Source: an uncultured Roseburia sp.
GTDB lineage: Bacteria; Bacillota; Clostridia; Lachnospirales; Lachnospiraceae
Direction: 5' to 3'
Length of the DNA: 54,713 bases
Assembly: GCA_947573605.1 (NCBI GenBank)
Contig: CANPGM010000022.1
Coordinates: forward strand, 1 to 54,713
Of this stretch, positions 33,314-43,095 are shown one piece after another. The notes under the pieces were generated by a model, which made no database searches, was not told the DNA's origin, and saw only the letters and a list, made by a program, of their open reading frames with translations. The stretch's first letter is position 1, and every line of letters begins with the position of its first letter. The position numbers and the translations under genes were made by a program.

Positions 33314-33622
33314 ATGAACGAAGTGATTACGCGGTTAAACGAAATCGAAGAAAAAGCAAATTCCATTATGGAAGGGGCAAAAGCAAAAAAAATGCAAATG
33401 GAAGAGCGGCTTGTCTTTGAGAAAAAGGAATTTGACGCCCGTCTTAAGGAAGAAGAGCGGGCCCGTGCCGAAGGACTTGCAAAAGAACTTAGAAAAGAGG
33501 CCGAACAGGAGCTCGTTTGCTTAAGGGAAAAAAACAGGAACGCCATTGCCGGACTAAACGAGTATTATGAGAAAAATGAAGAACGGCTGGCAGAGGAAAT
33601 TTTTCGAAAAATTATCGGATAA
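33314..33622 (+). CDS. V-type ATPase peripheral-stalk subunit G/H-like
   Basis: 102 residues with AGAGGG eight bases upstream. Almost the whole chain is a charged helix (NEIEEKANSIMEGAKAKKMQ, then Glu/Lys/Arg-rich heptads) ending EEIFRKIIG. This matches the AhaH/NtpF-type stalk protein that pairs with subunit E. First gene of the V-ATPase cluster, 13 bases before subunit C. Confidence 0.8.
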   Translation: MNEVITRLNEIEEKANSIMEGAKAKKMQMEERLVFEKKEFDARLKEEERARAEGLAKELRKEAEQELVCLREKNRNAIAGLNEYYEKNEERLAEEIFRKIIG

Positions 33623-33634
33623 AGGAGAACTGCG

Positions 33635-34663
33635 ATGTCAGGTGGGTTATTGCAATACAGCGGTCTGGTAACGAAAACCCGGGCAATGCATGGCAGACTT
33701 TTATCGCCGGAAGAATGCGCGTGGCTGGCGGAATTTGAAAACGTAGAGGATTTTATTGCTTTTTTAAAGGAGGCAAGGGGTTACGGCGAGATTTACCGCA
33801 GTCATGAGGAAATTCATCACAGATCTCAGGTAGAGGCCGTTATCAGAAATTCGCTTTTTTCCGATTATGGCAAGCTGTATCAGTTTGCGTGCGGCGCGCA
33901 GCGGGAGGGGCTTGAGATCATTTTTCTGCGCTATGAAACGGATGTGCTTAAGGCATGTCTGGAGCATGCGTATCAGGGGGAAAGCGCAAAAAATCTTTCT
34001 TATCTGAATCTGTTTTTTAACCTGCATTCGGACTTTGACACCGAAATGCTGATTCAGGCGAAAAATATGACGGAGCTTATGACGGTTCTTGCGGGAACGC
34101 ATTATGAAGCGCTGATGCTGCCGCTGCGGGAGGATTCTTCGTGCGTATATGCGGATTATGCGTTTGCGCTTGATGTTTTTTACTATAAGCGGGCGTGGAA
34201 GCAGAAGGAGAAACTTTCCGAAAAAACGATGAAGCAGATAATTACGCAGATACTGGGTACGGAAATCGACTGGCAGAACATTCTTTGGATGTACCGTGGA
34301 AAGCGTTTTTACCGGATGAAGCAGGCGGATCTTGCCGCGTATCTGATTCCACTTTCCTATCGTTTGAAAAAAACGGAGCAAAAAGCGATGCTGGAAGCGG
34401 AAACAATCGAAGAGTTTATGGCCGTGTTGGGAAATACCGTATATTTTACCGGGAAGGACGCCGTAATAAAAATGGGAGACGAACTTGCATATCGGAAAGT
34501 GATGGATAAAACTTATCAGGCGGTATGTAAAAAATACCCGCAGTCGCTTGCACCTGTTTTGAAATATCTGCATGACAAGGAGCAGGAAATTGACAGGCTT
34601 ACGACGATTCTGGAGGGGATCCGGTACCGGATTCCGCCGCGTGAAATACAGGGAATGCTGTAA
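33635..34663 (+). CDS. ntpC: V-type ATPase subunit C (d-type)
   Basis: 342 residues with AAGGAG upstream. All-helical; it begins GLLQYSGLVTKTRAMHGRLL and carries the conserved LDVFYYKRAWKQ and RGKRFYRMKQADLAAYLIPL patterns of the AtpC/subunit d family. It caps the membrane rotor and connects it to the central stalk. In Enterococcus hirae ntpC follows ntpE; here it is moved to the front of the operon. Confidence 0.9.
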   Translation: MSGGLLQYSGLVTKTRAMHGRLLSPEECAWLAEFENVEDFIAFLKEARGYGEIYRSHEEIHHRSQVEAVIRNSLFSDYGKLYQFACGAQREGLEIIFLRYETDVLKACLEHAYQGESAKNLSYLNLFFNLHSDFDTEMLIQAKNMTELMTVLAGTHYEALMLPLREDSSCVYADYAFALDVFYYKRAWKQKEKLSEKTMKQIITQILGTEIDWQNILWMYRGKRFYRMKQADLAAYLIPLSYRLKKTEQKAMLEAETIEEFMAVLGNTVYFTGKDAVIKMGDELAYRKVMDKTYQAVCKKYPQSLAPVLKYLHDKEQEIDRLTTILEGIRYRIPPREIQGML

Positions 34664-34680
34664 TAGAAGGAGGGAGAGCC

Positions 34681-36612
34681 GTGGTTGAAAAAATGAAGCT
34701 TTTGCATATTACCGGCCCAAAGCAGGATATTGACCGTGTGGCGGACCGGTATTTAAGCAGATATGAGATTCATTTTGAAAATGCCGTCTCATCATTAAGC
34801 ACGCTGACGAATGTCCGTCCTTTTGTAGAGACAAATGTCTATAAAGATGCCTATGCAAAGGCTAAAACGCTCCTTCTTGAGTTCGGAGAAGAAGCGGACG
34901 ACGATGTTGAGCGGTTAGAGCCGCAGGAAGCGGCGCAGACGGTAGAGACAGCCTGTGCTCTGGCTAAGGAGATACAGAGCAGACAGGAGGAACTGAAAAC
35001 AGAACGAACCGGAATTTTAAATCTGATGGCTCAGATTGAGCCGTTTCGAAAGCTGGATTATGAATTTAAAAAGATTTTAACATTTCATTTTATCGACTTT
35101 CGATTCGGACGGATTTTAAGAGACTATTATCAAAAGCTGGAGACTTATTTTCACAATACGGATCATGCGCTGTTTTATCAGTGTCACAGTGATGAAACGT
35201 ATGTGTGGGGCGTTTACTTCGTACCTCAGGTCTATTCGATTGAAGTGGACGCGGTCTGTCTTTCGTTTCATTTTGAACGGCTGTATCTTCCGGATTCCTT
35301 CGAGGGAACGCCGGATTCGGCTTATCTTGCGGCGGAAGAACAGCTAAAAAAGAACGAAGCGCAGGCCGATGAACTCCATCTGCAGATGCATGAAATGTTA
35401 AAGCGTCATCGGGCGAGAATTTTTAGCGCATGGGCTTCTCTAAAGGCTTACTGCGACAATTTTGATATTCGAAAATTGGCGGTCTGCACAAGGCCTGCCG
35501 ACGACGGACGGGAGTATTATATTTTATACGGCTGGATGAGTGAGAAGGACGCGGAAGCTTTTGAAAAGGAAATCGCCGCGGACGAAAACGTTCATGTCAT
35601 AGAAGAAGCGGTTGACAGAAAGCTTTCCGTTTCGCCTCCGACGAGGCTTAGGAATCCAAAGATCTTTAAACCGTTTCAAATGTTTGTAGAAATGTACGGT
35701 CTGCCGGCCTATAACGAAATGGATCCGACAATCTTTATTGCGCTGACGTATACGCTAATGTTTGGAATTATGTTTGGCGATGTGGGCCAGGGAATCATTC
35801 TGGCGGTGGGCGGATTCCTTTTGTACAGATTAAAGGGAATTAATCTTGCGGCAATTGTTTCGCTTGCGGGAGTCTGGTCAACGGTATTCGGTTTTCTATA
35901 CGGCAGTATTTTTGGATTTGAGGAAATATTAAAGCCGATCTGGATGCGTCCGATGGACAATATTATGACGACGCTTTATCTGGCAATCGGTTTTGGAATG
36001 GCGCTGATTCTGGTTGCAATGGTAATCAATATTATCAACGGAATCCGGGCCAGGGAACCGGGCAGCATTTTTTTCAGCCAGAGCGGGATTGCGGGACTGA
36101 TCTGCTACGGTTTCTGCGTGGCCTGTATCGTTCTTTTTATGACGGGACATCCGATACCGGCGGCGGGTCTTATCGGCGCTGCGGTGGGAATTCCTTTGAT
36201 TGCGATTATGTTAAAAGAACCGCTGTCAAATTTGCTGGAACGAAAACGGAAGATCTTTCCGGCGGGCAGCAAAATCATGTATTTTGTGGAAGCGCTTGTA
36301 GAACTGTTTGATGTAGTACTGAGTTACGCAACGAACAGTATTTCATTTGTACGCGTCGGCGCGTTTGCATTAAGCCATGCGGGAATGATGGGCGTTGTAA
36401 TGACGCTGGCCGGTTATGAGAGCGGCTCTCCAAACTGGGTGATTATTGTACTTGGAAATATTTTAGTAACGGCGCTTGAGGGACTGGTTGTGGGAATACA
36501 GGTTCTGCGTTTGGAATATTACGAAATGTTCAGTCGTTTTTATAAAGGAACAGGAAAGCCGTTTCGGGCATTTTTCGGACAAAAAAACGAAACAAAGAGA
36601 AAGGCAGGTTAA
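34681..36612 (+). CDS. ntpI: V-type ATPase subunit I (a-subunit)
   Basis: 643 residues from GTG 34681 after AAGGAGGGAG; ATG 34693 is a possible but badly spaced alternative. The N-terminal 320 residues form the cytoplasmic stator arm. The C-terminal half has about seven or eight membrane helices, starting PTIFIALTYTLMFGIMFGDV, with SFVRVGAFALSHAG carrying the essential Arg of the ion half-channels and ending ALEGLVVGIQVLRLEYYEMF. Complete. Confidence 0.95.
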   Translation: MVEKMKLLHITGPKQDIDRVADRYLSRYEIHFENAVSSLSTLTNVRPFVETNVYKDAYAKAKTLLLEFGEEADDDVERLEPQEAAQTVETACALAKEIQSRQEELKTERTGILNLMAQIEPFRKLDYEFKKILTFHFIDFRFGRILRDYYQKLETYFHNTDHALFYQCHSDETYVWGVYFVPQVYSIEVDAVCLSFHFERLYLPDSFEGTPDSAYLAAEEQLKKNEAQADELHLQMHEMLKRHRARIFSAWASLKAYCDNFDIRKLAVCTRPADDGREYYILYGWMSEKDAEAFEKEIAADENVHVIEEAVDRKLSVSPPTRLRNPKIFKPFQMFVEMYGLPAYNEMDPTIFIALTYTLMFGIMFGDVGQGIILAVGGFLLYRLKGINLAAIVSLAGVWSTVFGFLYGSIFGFEEILKPIWMRPMDNIMTTLYLAIGFGMALILVAMVINIINGIRAREPGSIFFSQSGIAGLICYGFCVACIVLFMTGHPIPAAGLIGAAVGIPLIAIMLKEPLSNLLERKRKIFPAGSKIMYFVEALVELFDVVLSYATNSISFVRVGAFALSHAGMMGVVMTLAGYESGSPNWVIIVLGNILVTALEGLVVGIQVLRLEYYEMFSRFYKGTGKPFRAFFGQKNETKRKAG

Positions 36613-36617
36613 AAAAT

Positions 36618-37037
36618 ATGGTTACAAAGGTGATTTTGGCAGCGATTTTATTGATCAGTATGGGTATTCCTTATATCGGATACCGGATCGGGAAAAAGAA
36701 GGAAGGCTGTACAAAGGTTTCGCTTGCGCTTGGGCTTCTTCTTTTCTTCGGCACGGTCGTTGCAGCGGATATGATGATTTTTTCCGGTAATATATACGCG
36801 GCTTCGGAAGTTTCCGGTGCGGCGGCAAATACGGAGGGCTGGCGTTATCTGGCGGCGGCGCTCTCGACCGGTCTTTCCTGTATCGGCGCCGGCTTTGCGG
36901 TAGCGAGTGCGGCCAGCGCGGCGATCGGGGCGTTAAGCGAGGATTCGAGCATTATGGGTAAGGCGCTGATTTTCGTAGCTCTGGCAGAGTCTATTGCGCT
37001 TTACGGACTGTTGATTTCTTTTTCTATTCTGGGATAG
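36618..37037 (+). CDS. ntpK: V-type ATPase rotor subunit K (c-type)
   Basis: 139 residues, four hydrophobic segments (about 4-24, 33-55, 75-103, 115-138). The second hairpin is c-like: CIGAGFAVASAASAAIGAL, then ALAESIALYGLLIS. The ion carboxylate is Glu124 with Ser125 and Tyr129. The first hairpin lacks a carboxylate, as in double-hairpin K subunits. Ala91 stands where Na+ rotors have Gln, so the Na+ site is incomplete and proton use is more likely; this is inference from motif comparison. Confidence 0.92.
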   Translation: MVTKVILAAILLISMGIPYIGYRIGKKKEGCTKVSLALGLLLFFGTVVAADMMIFSGNIYAASEVSGAAANTEGWRYLAAALSTGLSCIGAGFAVASAASAAIGALSEDSSIMGKALIFVALAESIALYGLLISFSILG

Positions 37038-37054
37038 CAGATTGGGGCGTCGCG

Positions 37055-37363
37055 ATGAAAATGTTTTTAATCAGTGATAATGTAGATACCTATACCGGGA
37101 TGCGGCTTGCCGGGATTGAGGGCGTGGTCGTTCACGAGAGAGAAGAACTTGAAGAGGCAATCTCAAGTGTCTGTTCAAATCCGGAAATTGCGATCGTGCT
37201 TTTGACTGAAAAATTTGGCAGAGATTTTCCCGATCTGATAAACAATGTCAGAATGAACCGCAGAGTTCCGCTGTTTGTGGAGATTCCCGACCGCCACGGA
37301 ACGGGACGGAGTAAGAATTTTATTACGGATTATGTAAATCAGGCAATTGGACTAAAACTGTAG
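37055..37363 (+). CDS. ntpG: V-type ATPase subunit F
   Basis: 102 residues. Rossmann-like start MKMFLISDNVDTYTGMRLAG, then VCSNPEIAIVLLTEKFG and VPLFVEIPDRHG, as expected for the central-shaft subunit F (NtpG in E. hirae naming). Its stop is 14 bases before the start of subunit E. Confidence 0.9.
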   Translation: MKMFLISDNVDTYTGMRLAGIEGVVVHEREELEEAISSVCSNPEIAIVLLTEKFGRDFPDLINNVRMNRRVPLFVEIPDRHGTGRSKNFITDYVNQAIGLKL

Positions 37364-37377
37364 TGAGGGAGAAAGCT

Positions 37378-37944
37378 ATGGAGATAAAGGAAAAGCTGGA
37401 TGCCTTTTATACGGCGGCGATTGAGGCGGCAAAAAGCAAGGGAGATGCAGTCGTAAACGAGTATACGAAAATTTATGAGGAAAGTATATCCGAATATGAA
37501 AAGCAGAAACGAAAAGAGTATGAAAGCATCCGCCTCGGAAGAGACGCGGAAATTCGGCATGAAATCAACAGAGAAGTTTCGGAACGGATTCTGCTTTTAA
37601 AAAAGGAGTACCATGAAGAGACAATAAAAAAGAAAGAACAGCTTTTTGCATGTGTATCGAAAAAGCTTGCGGAGTATAAGAAAACAGAGGAATACCGGGA
37701 GTGCCTGGCGCGTAAAATCCGCACCGCTTTCGAGATTGCTAAGGGGGAGGCTGTCACGGTATATCTGGACGCGTCGGATGCTTCGCTAAAGGAAACCGTT
37801 GAGGCGGAAACCGGATGTGAGCTGACGATAAGCGAAACGGATTTTATGGGCGGCATCCGCGCGGTGATCCGATCGAAAAACATGTTGATTGACGAGTCGT
37901 TTCTAAGCAGACTTGCGGAGGAAAAGGCGTCTTACGGGGTATGA
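37378..37944 (+). CDS. ntpE: V-type ATPase subunit E
   Basis: 188 residues. ATG 37378 follows GGGAG by 7 bases; the longer GTG reading from 37363 begins inside the subunit F stop and is not preferred. N-terminal half is a long charged helix (AAIEAAKSKGDAVVNEYTKI), C-terminal half a small alpha/beta domain. It forms the peripheral stalk with the G/H-like protein. Its stop overlaps the start of subunit A (ATGA). Confidence 0.88.
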   Translation: MEIKEKLDAFYTAAIEAAKSKGDAVVNEYTKIYEESISEYEKQKRKEYESIRLGRDAEIRHEINREVSERILLLKKEYHEETIKKKEQLFACVSKKLAEYKKTEEYRECLARKIRTAFEIAKGEAVTVYLDASDASLKETVEAETGCELTISETDFMGGIRAVIRSKNMLIDESFLSRLAEEKASYGV

Positions 37945-39713
37945 TTATGGGAGCAACTGGAAAAATATACGGGATTAACGGGCCGGTTCTTACGATTGCC
38001 GGGAACCCCGGTTTTAAAATGTCCGAAATGGTTTATGTCGGCGCAAAACGGCTGATTGGAGAAGTAATCGGCCTGACGAAGGAAAAAACAACGATTCAGG
38101 TATACGAGGAAACGTCGGGATTAAAGCCGGGAGAAACGGTAGAGGGAGCGGGACATGCCATCTGTGTGACGTTGGCGCCCGGAATTATCGGTAATATTTT
38201 TGACGGAATCGAGCGTCCGCTTAAGGAAATCGCCGGGAAATACGGCGTGTTTATCCCGACCGGGGTAAACGTTCGGAATCTGGATTTTGAAAAGCGCTGG
38301 GAAACGCATATGACAGTGAAGGCGGGCGACTATATCGGGCCGGGCAGCATTTTTGCGGAGGTTCCCGAAACAAAGTCTATTGTTCATAAAGTAATGGCTC
38401 CTCCCGGAGTGGAGGGAGAGGTTATAAAGGCTGTGCAAAACGGCGCTTACACGATAGAGCAGGAGCTTGCGGTAGTTCGAAACGCTAAGGGGGAGGAAAT
38501 CTCTCTTAAAATGGCGCAGAAGTGGCCGATACGGATTCCGAGGCCGATTGAAAAGCGCTATCCCGCCGCCCGGCCGTTAGTGACGGGACAGAGAATTTTA
38601 GATACGCTTTTTCCGATCGCAAAGGGCGGTACGGCGGCTCTGCCGGGAGGGTTTGGCACGGGAAAGACGATGACGCAGCATCAGCTTGCAAAATGGTGTG
38701 ATGCGGATGTCATTATCTATATCGGCTGCGGCGAGCGCGGAAACGAAATGACGAATGTATTGGAAGAGTTCGGAGAACTGGTTGATCCGAAATCCGGTAA
38801 TCTTTTGATGGAACGGACGACGCTGATTGCCAATACCTCCAATATGCCCGTAGCGGCCCGCGAAGCGAGTATCTATACCGGAATTACGCTGGCCGAATAT
38901 TACCGGGATATGGGGTATCATGTGGCGATTATGGCCGATTCTACGTCGCGTTGGGCGGAGGCGCTTCGGGAGCTTTCGGGAAGGCTGGAGGAAATGCCGG
39001 CGGAAGAGGGATTTCCGGCTTATCTGGCGTCAAGGCTCTCTGCGTTTTACGAGCGCGCAGGTTATGTGGAAACGTTAAACCATTCGGAAGGGAGCGTTAC
39101 AATTATCGGCGCCGTCTCGCCGCAGGGCGGCGATTTTTCGGAGCCGGTAACGCAGAATACGAAACGGTTTGTAAGGTGTTTTCTGGCGCTGGATAAGGCG
39201 CTGGCGTATGCAAGACATTATCCGGCGATAAACTGGCTGACGAGCTATTCCGAATATATGGAGGATCTGTCGGCTTGGTACAGCCAGAATGTCGGAGCAA
39301 ACTTTGTATACTGCAGAAATCAGCTATTAAATATTCTGACGACAGAAAACCGTCTTAATGAGATTGTAAAACTGATTGGAAGCGACGTACTGCCTGACGA
39401 TCAGAAATTGATTTTAGAAATTGCGCGAGTGATACGGCTGGGATTTTTGCAGCAGAATGCGTTTCACTCGGACGATACCTATGTGCCGATGTCAAAGCAG
39501 CTTTACATGATGGAATTGATTCTCTATCTTTACGAAAAGTGCAGAGCATTGATTGATATGAGTATGCCGATGGCGCTGCTGCGGGAAAGCAGTGTATTTG
39601 AAAAAGTAATTGCAGTCAAGTATGACGTGCCAAACAGCGAGCCGGAAAAATTTGACGAATATCATAGGATCATCGATGCGTTTTACGAACATCTGGTAAA
39701 AACGAACGGATAG
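37941..39713 (+). CDS. ntpA: V-type ATPase catalytic subunit A
   Basis: 590 residues; ATG 37941 overlaps the subunit E stop, ATG 37947 is an alternative. Beta-barrel start [13 protein letters not shown], a non-homologous insert region, and the P-loop [13 protein letters not shown] with Lys242; the common family form is GPFGAGKT or GPFGSGKT, so the Pro is Gly here. Then [19 protein letters not shown] and [19 protein letters not shown], the catalytic and arginine-rich segments. It hydrolyses or makes ATP in the A3B3 head. Confidence 0.96.
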   Translation: MIMGATGKIYGINGPVLTIAGNPGFKMSEMVYVGAKRLIGEVIGLTKEKTTIQVYEETSGLKPGETVEGAGHAICVTLAPGIIGNIFDGIERPLKEIAGKYGVFIPTGVNVRNLDFEKRWETHMTVKAGDYIGPGSIFAEVPETKSIVHKVMAPPGVEGEVIKAVQNGAYTIEQELAVVRNAKGEEISLKMAQKWPIRIPRPIEKRYPAARPLVTGQRILDTLFPIAKGGTAALPGGFGTGKTMTQHQLAKWCDADVIIYIGCGERGNEMTNVLEEFGELVDPKSGNLLMERTTLIANTSNMPVAAREASIYTGITLAEYYRDMGYHVAIMADSTSRWAEALRELSGRLEEMPAEEGFPAYLASRLSAFYERAGYVETLNHSEGSVTIIGAVSPQGGDFSEPVTQNTKRFVRCFLALDKALAYARHYPAINWLTSYSEYMEDLSAWYSQNVGANFVYCRNQLLNILTTENRLNEIVKLIGSDVLPDDQKLILEIARVIRLGFLQQNAFHSDDTYVPMSKQLYMMELILYLYEKCRALIDMSMPMALLRESSVFEKVIAVKYDVPNSEPEKFDEYHRIIDAFYEHLVKTNG

Positions 39714-39736
39714 TAAGGAAAGGGATGGAAGCTGTC

Positions 39737-41125
39737 ATGGCGATTGAATATTTGGGATTGAGCGAAATAAACGGGCCTCTGGTTGTAATGGAGGGAGTAG
39801 AGGACGCTTTTTATGATGAAATCGTTACCTTTACCGTCGACGGCGATTCGGAAAAGAAGAAGCTGGGGCGTATTGTAGAAATCAGCCGGGATAAGGCGGT
39901 CGTTCAGGTATTTGAAAGCACGGCGGAAATGTCTTTGAACAATACGCATACAAAACTTACCGGACATCCGATGGAGATTAGGCTGTCCGAGGGGATTCTG
40001 GGAAGAACTTTTAACGGAGTCGGAGAGCCGATTGACGGACTCGGCCCGGTAAAGGCCGAGGCTGTGCTGGATGTCAACGGTCAGCCGATGAATCCCTGCA
40101 CAAGGGAGTATCCGAGAAATTATATTCGTACCGGAATTTCTGCAATCGACGGTCTTACTACTCTGATTCGCGGACAGAAACTGCCGATTTTTTCAGGAAA
40201 CGGTCTGCCGCATGATAAGCTGGCGGCGCAGATCGTGGAACAGGCGAGTCTTGGCAGCGGTTCAAAGGAACAGTTTGCCATCGTATTTGCCGCGATGGGT
40301 GTAAAGTATGATGTTGCGGAATATTTTAAACGGACGTTTGAGGAATGCGGCGCGAGCGCTCATGTCGCAATGTTTTTAAACCTGTCAAACGATCCGGTGG
40401 CCGAACGTCTGATTACGCCGAAGGTGGCGCTTACGGCGGCGGAATATCTGGCGTTTGAGAAAAATATGCATATTCTGGTTATTTTGACCGACATGACATC
40501 CTATGCGGAGGCGATGCGCGAGGTGTCTTCATTAAAGGGCGAGATTCCGAGCCGAAAAGGATATCCGGGATATCTGTACAGCGAGCTGGCGTCTTTGTAC
40601 GAACGCGCCGGGATTGTAAAGGGGTCGGACGGCTCCGTAACGCAGATTCCGATTCTTACCATGCCAAACGACGATATTACACACCCGATTCCTGATTTGA
40701 CAGGTTATATTACCGAGGGGCAGATTGTGCTGGAGCGGGCGCTGCACCAGAAAGCGATTTATCCGCCGATTAATGTGCTTCCGTCTCTGTCCCGTCTGAT
40801 GAAGGACGGAATCGGAGCGAAGTATACCAGGGAAGATCATCAGGATGTGGCAAACCAGTTATTTTCTTCCTATGCGAGAGTTGGCGAGGCAAGAGACCTG
40901 GCAAGCGTAATCGGCGAGGATGAGCTGTCTCCGGTCGACAAAAAATATCTTTTGTTCGGAACGGCTTTTGAGCAGCAGTTTGTCGGACAGGGAGAAAACG
41001 AAAACCGTTCGATAGAAGAGACGCTTCGCATCGGATGGGAGCTGCTTAAGATTCTTCCGAGAGAAGAGCTTGATCGTATTGACACGAAGATTTTGGATAA
41101 ATATTTGCCGGAAGAGACAATTTAG
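39737..41125 (+). CDS. ntpB: V-type ATPase regulatory subunit B
   Basis: 462 residues; ATG 39737 gives the family start [20 protein letters not shown] and follows GGAAG by 5 bases, whereas ATG 39725 adds four residues. Signature regions: [36 protein letters not shown] and [20 protein letters not shown]. It lacks a P-loop, as expected. Partner of subunit A. Confidence 0.96.
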   Translation: MAIEYLGLSEINGPLVVMEGVEDAFYDEIVTFTVDGDSEKKKLGRIVEISRDKAVVQVFESTAEMSLNNTHTKLTGHPMEIRLSEGILGRTFNGVGEPIDGLGPVKAEAVLDVNGQPMNPCTREYPRNYIRTGISAIDGLTTLIRGQKLPIFSGNGLPHDKLAAQIVEQASLGSGSKEQFAIVFAAMGVKYDVAEYFKRTFEECGASAHVAMFLNLSNDPVAERLITPKVALTAAEYLAFEKNMHILVILTDMTSYAEAMREVSSLKGEIPSRKGYPGYLYSELASLYERAGIVKGSDGSVTQIPILTMPNDDITHPIPDLTGYITEGQIVLERALHQKAIYPPINVLPSLSRLMKDGIGAKYTREDHQDVANQLFSSYARVGEARDLASVIGEDELSPVDKKYLLFGTAFEQQFVGQGENENRSIEETLRIGWELLKILPREELDRIDTKILDKYLPEETI

Positions 41126-41155
41126 ATGATTGATAGATAATGCGGAGGCGTCAGT

Positions 41156-41773
41156 ATGGACCCGAATACCTTTCCAACAAAAGGAAACCTGATTCTGGCA
41201 AGAAATTCCCTTGCGCTGTCCAGACAGGGCTATGATTTAATGGATAAAAAAAGGAATATTCTGATTCGCGAATTAATGGATCTGATTTCGGAAGCGGCGG
41301 ATATTCAGGAGGAAATCGATTCTACGTTTACAAATGCATACAGAGCGCTGCAGAAGGCGAATATTCAGATGGGGATTCATGAAGTCGAGCAGGCAAGCTT
41401 AAGCGTGCCGGTCGAGGATTCCGTCTATCTAAAGCGCAGGAGCGTGATGGGTACGGAAATTCCGAAGGTGGAATATGAAAAGAAAGAGGAGAAGCCGACG
41501 TATTCCTTTTATCATACAAAAATGTCTTTAGACGAGGCGTGCACACAGTTTAGCAGAGTAAAAGAGCTGACAATCCGCCTTGCGGAGATCGAAAATTCCG
41601 CGTATCGTCTGGCAGCTAATATAAAGAAAACACAGAAACGTGCCAATGCGCTGCAGAATATTACGATCCCGAAATACGAACGGCTGGCTGGAGAGATTCA
41701 GGAATATCTGGAGGAAAAGGAACGGGAAGATTTTACGAGACTTAAAGTAATCAAAAAAATGAAGATGCGTTAA
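41156..41773 (+). CDS. ntpD: V-type ATPase subunit D
   Basis: 205 residues with GGAGG upstream. Two long helices form the central shaft: the N-terminal one begins FPTKGNLILARNSLALSRQG, the C-terminal one includes KKTQKRANALQNITIPKYER, both well conserved in subunit D. Last ATPase gene. No terminator separates it from the regulator 45 bases on. Confidence 0.93.
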   Translation: MDPNTFPTKGNLILARNSLALSRQGYDLMDKKRNILIRELMDLISEAADIQEEIDSTFTNAYRALQKANIQMGIHEVEQASLSVPVEDSVYLKRRSVMGTEIPKVEYEKKEEKPTYSFYHTKMSLDEACTQFSRVKELTIRLAEIENSAYRLAANIKKTQKRANALQNITIPKYERLAGEIQEYLEEKEREDFTRLKVIKKMKMR

Positions 41774-41818
41774 TTTTCAGATACTGCGCCGGGAATACCG
41801 ATAAAAAGAGGAACCGTT

Positions 41819-42925
41819 ATGAAAATAGATGTGATGCAGGAATGCTGCATGGCGTTAGAGGCCGCCGAGGTAATCGCCAGACAGGTAAACCGCGAGGGCT
41901 ATCAGGAGACAAAAAATAAGATTTTAATGCGATACGGCGCGCGTTTCGGTAAGGAAGACAGGCAAAAATTTACGGAGCGGATGGATGCGATCTCCGGGGC
42001 GTTTGACAGAATAAAAGACGTGCTGCCTACAGGAGCGGAAACGGAATTTTTGTTTCGGAAGCATTATTACAATAATACCTGGTCAATTCTTGCACAGATT
42101 ATGCTGATTAATTTTCACGATATCCGAAAGCATGCGATCAGGGACTACTTGAGGGCGGCAAAGGAGCGCTGGAATAAGACGATGGATTCCAGGGTTTCCC
42201 TGAAAGCCGCCTCGTTTTCCGCACTTTTACTTGTGCCGGGAGAACGGACGCTTAGAGAAAGTCTGTTGGACGATATTGACCGGCTGAACGATCCCTATGA
42301 ATTTAAATGGGATTTATTTAAAGTGCTGACAAATTTTGAATATTATGCCGGCTGCCTGGAACGGATGTTTCTCCAAATCGAGCAGCCGCTTGCGGAGGCG
42401 CTTGCTCTTTTAAATCCCATTGCGGATGAAATGAAATCCTTTTGGGAGGAAAAACTGACGCTTCCGATGCTTGAGGAGATGGCCGAATCGATGGGTCTTC
42501 CGAGAGAAAATGTAAGAAACAAAAAGGTTATTTTACAGCTATTGCGGATGTCCTGCGACCAGGCTATTATTGACGATCAGTGGAGCGGTTCGATGCTTCC
42601 GGTTTATCTGGGGCTTGGGATCGACTGGGGAAATCAGTTTGAGGACGATCAGATAGACAGAAGCCTGTTATGCGGGAAGCTAAAGGTTTTAAGCGAGGAC
42701 AGTAAATTTGAGATTCTCAGGCTGATAAAAAATGAAGGAAGCTACGGGCAGGAAATTGCGAGAAAACTGCAGCTTGACGCGGCTACCGTGTCTCGCCATC
42801 TGACTGTACTGCAGCGCTGCGGCCTCGTTTCTATTGAACGCAAAGAGGGGAGAAACGTCTATTATAGAACAAACCAGAATGAAATCAGATATATACTGGA
42901 GCTGATGCAGAAAATATTTCTGTAG
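41819..42925 (+). CDS. ArsR-type winged-helix regulator with large N-terminal domain
   Basis: 368 residues. The last 85 form an ArsR-like winged helix: CGKLKVLSEDSKFEILRLIK, then GSYGQEIARKLQLDAATVSR as recognition helix, then GRNVYYRTN as wing. The first 280 residues are helical, without a family I recognise, and contain FLFRKHYYNNTWSILAQIML. It is 45 bases after V-ATPase subunit D and just before a terminator, so it is the last gene of the operon and may autoregulate it. Regulatory target is inference. Confidence 0.7.
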   Translation: MKIDVMQECCMALEAAEVIARQVNREGYQETKNKILMRYGARFGKEDRQKFTERMDAISGAFDRIKDVLPTGAETEFLFRKHYYNNTWSILAQIMLINFHDIRKHAIRDYLRAAKERWNKTMDSRVSLKAASFSALLLVPGERTLRESLLDDIDRLNDPYEFKWDLFKVLTNFEYYAGCLERMFLQIEQPLAEALALLNPIADEMKSFWEEKLTLPMLEEMAESMGLPRENVRNKKVILQLLRMSCDQAIIDDQWSGSMLPVYLGLGIDWGNQFEDDQIDRSLLCGKLKVLSEDSKFEILRLIKNEGSYGQEIARKLQLDAATVSRHLTVLQRCGLVSIERKEGRNVYYRTNQNEIRYILELMQKIFL

Positions 42926-42932
42926 CTTTATG

Positions 42933-42957
42933 AGACAGGAGGAATCCTGTCTTTTTT
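42933..42957 (+). terminator. Terminator of the V-ATPase operon
   Basis: A perfect 8-bp stem (AGACAGGA/TCCTGTCT) with GGAA loop is followed by TTTTT. Starts eight bases after the regulator stop. Confidence 0.9.
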
Positions 42958-42961
42958 ACCG

Positions 42962-43011
42962 TATAGGAAACGGCGTCGTCAGACGCAAGCGTCACGAAGA
43001 GACGCTTTTTT
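42962..43011 (+). repeat. TATAGGAAAC repeat, copy 2, with its own terminator hairpin
   Basis: TATAGGAAACGGCGTCGTCA is followed by GACGCAAGCGTC. A second terminator, AAGCGTC/GACGCTT with a 7-base loop and T-run, lies at 42987-43011. One base differs from copies 1 and 3 in the first 20. It begins four bases after the operon terminator. Confidence 0.75.
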
Positions 43012-43015
43012 ATCA

Positions 43016-43095
43016 TATAGGAAACTGCGTCGTCAGACGCATGTATTCACAAGTTCGCTTTGCGAACTTGCAGAGAGTGCGAAGCGCTCTTTTTT
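43016..43095 (+). repeat. TATAGGAAAC repeat, copy 3, with hairpins and terminator
   Basis: Identical to the 21904 copy over its first 32 bases (TATAGGAAACTGCGTCGTCA and on). Then come a perfect 9-bp hairpin CAAGTTCGC/GCGAACTTG (43050-43070) and a terminator AGAGTGC-GAA-GCGCTCT with six T (43074-43095). With copy 2 and the operon terminator, three potential termination structures stand in series. Confidence 0.8.
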
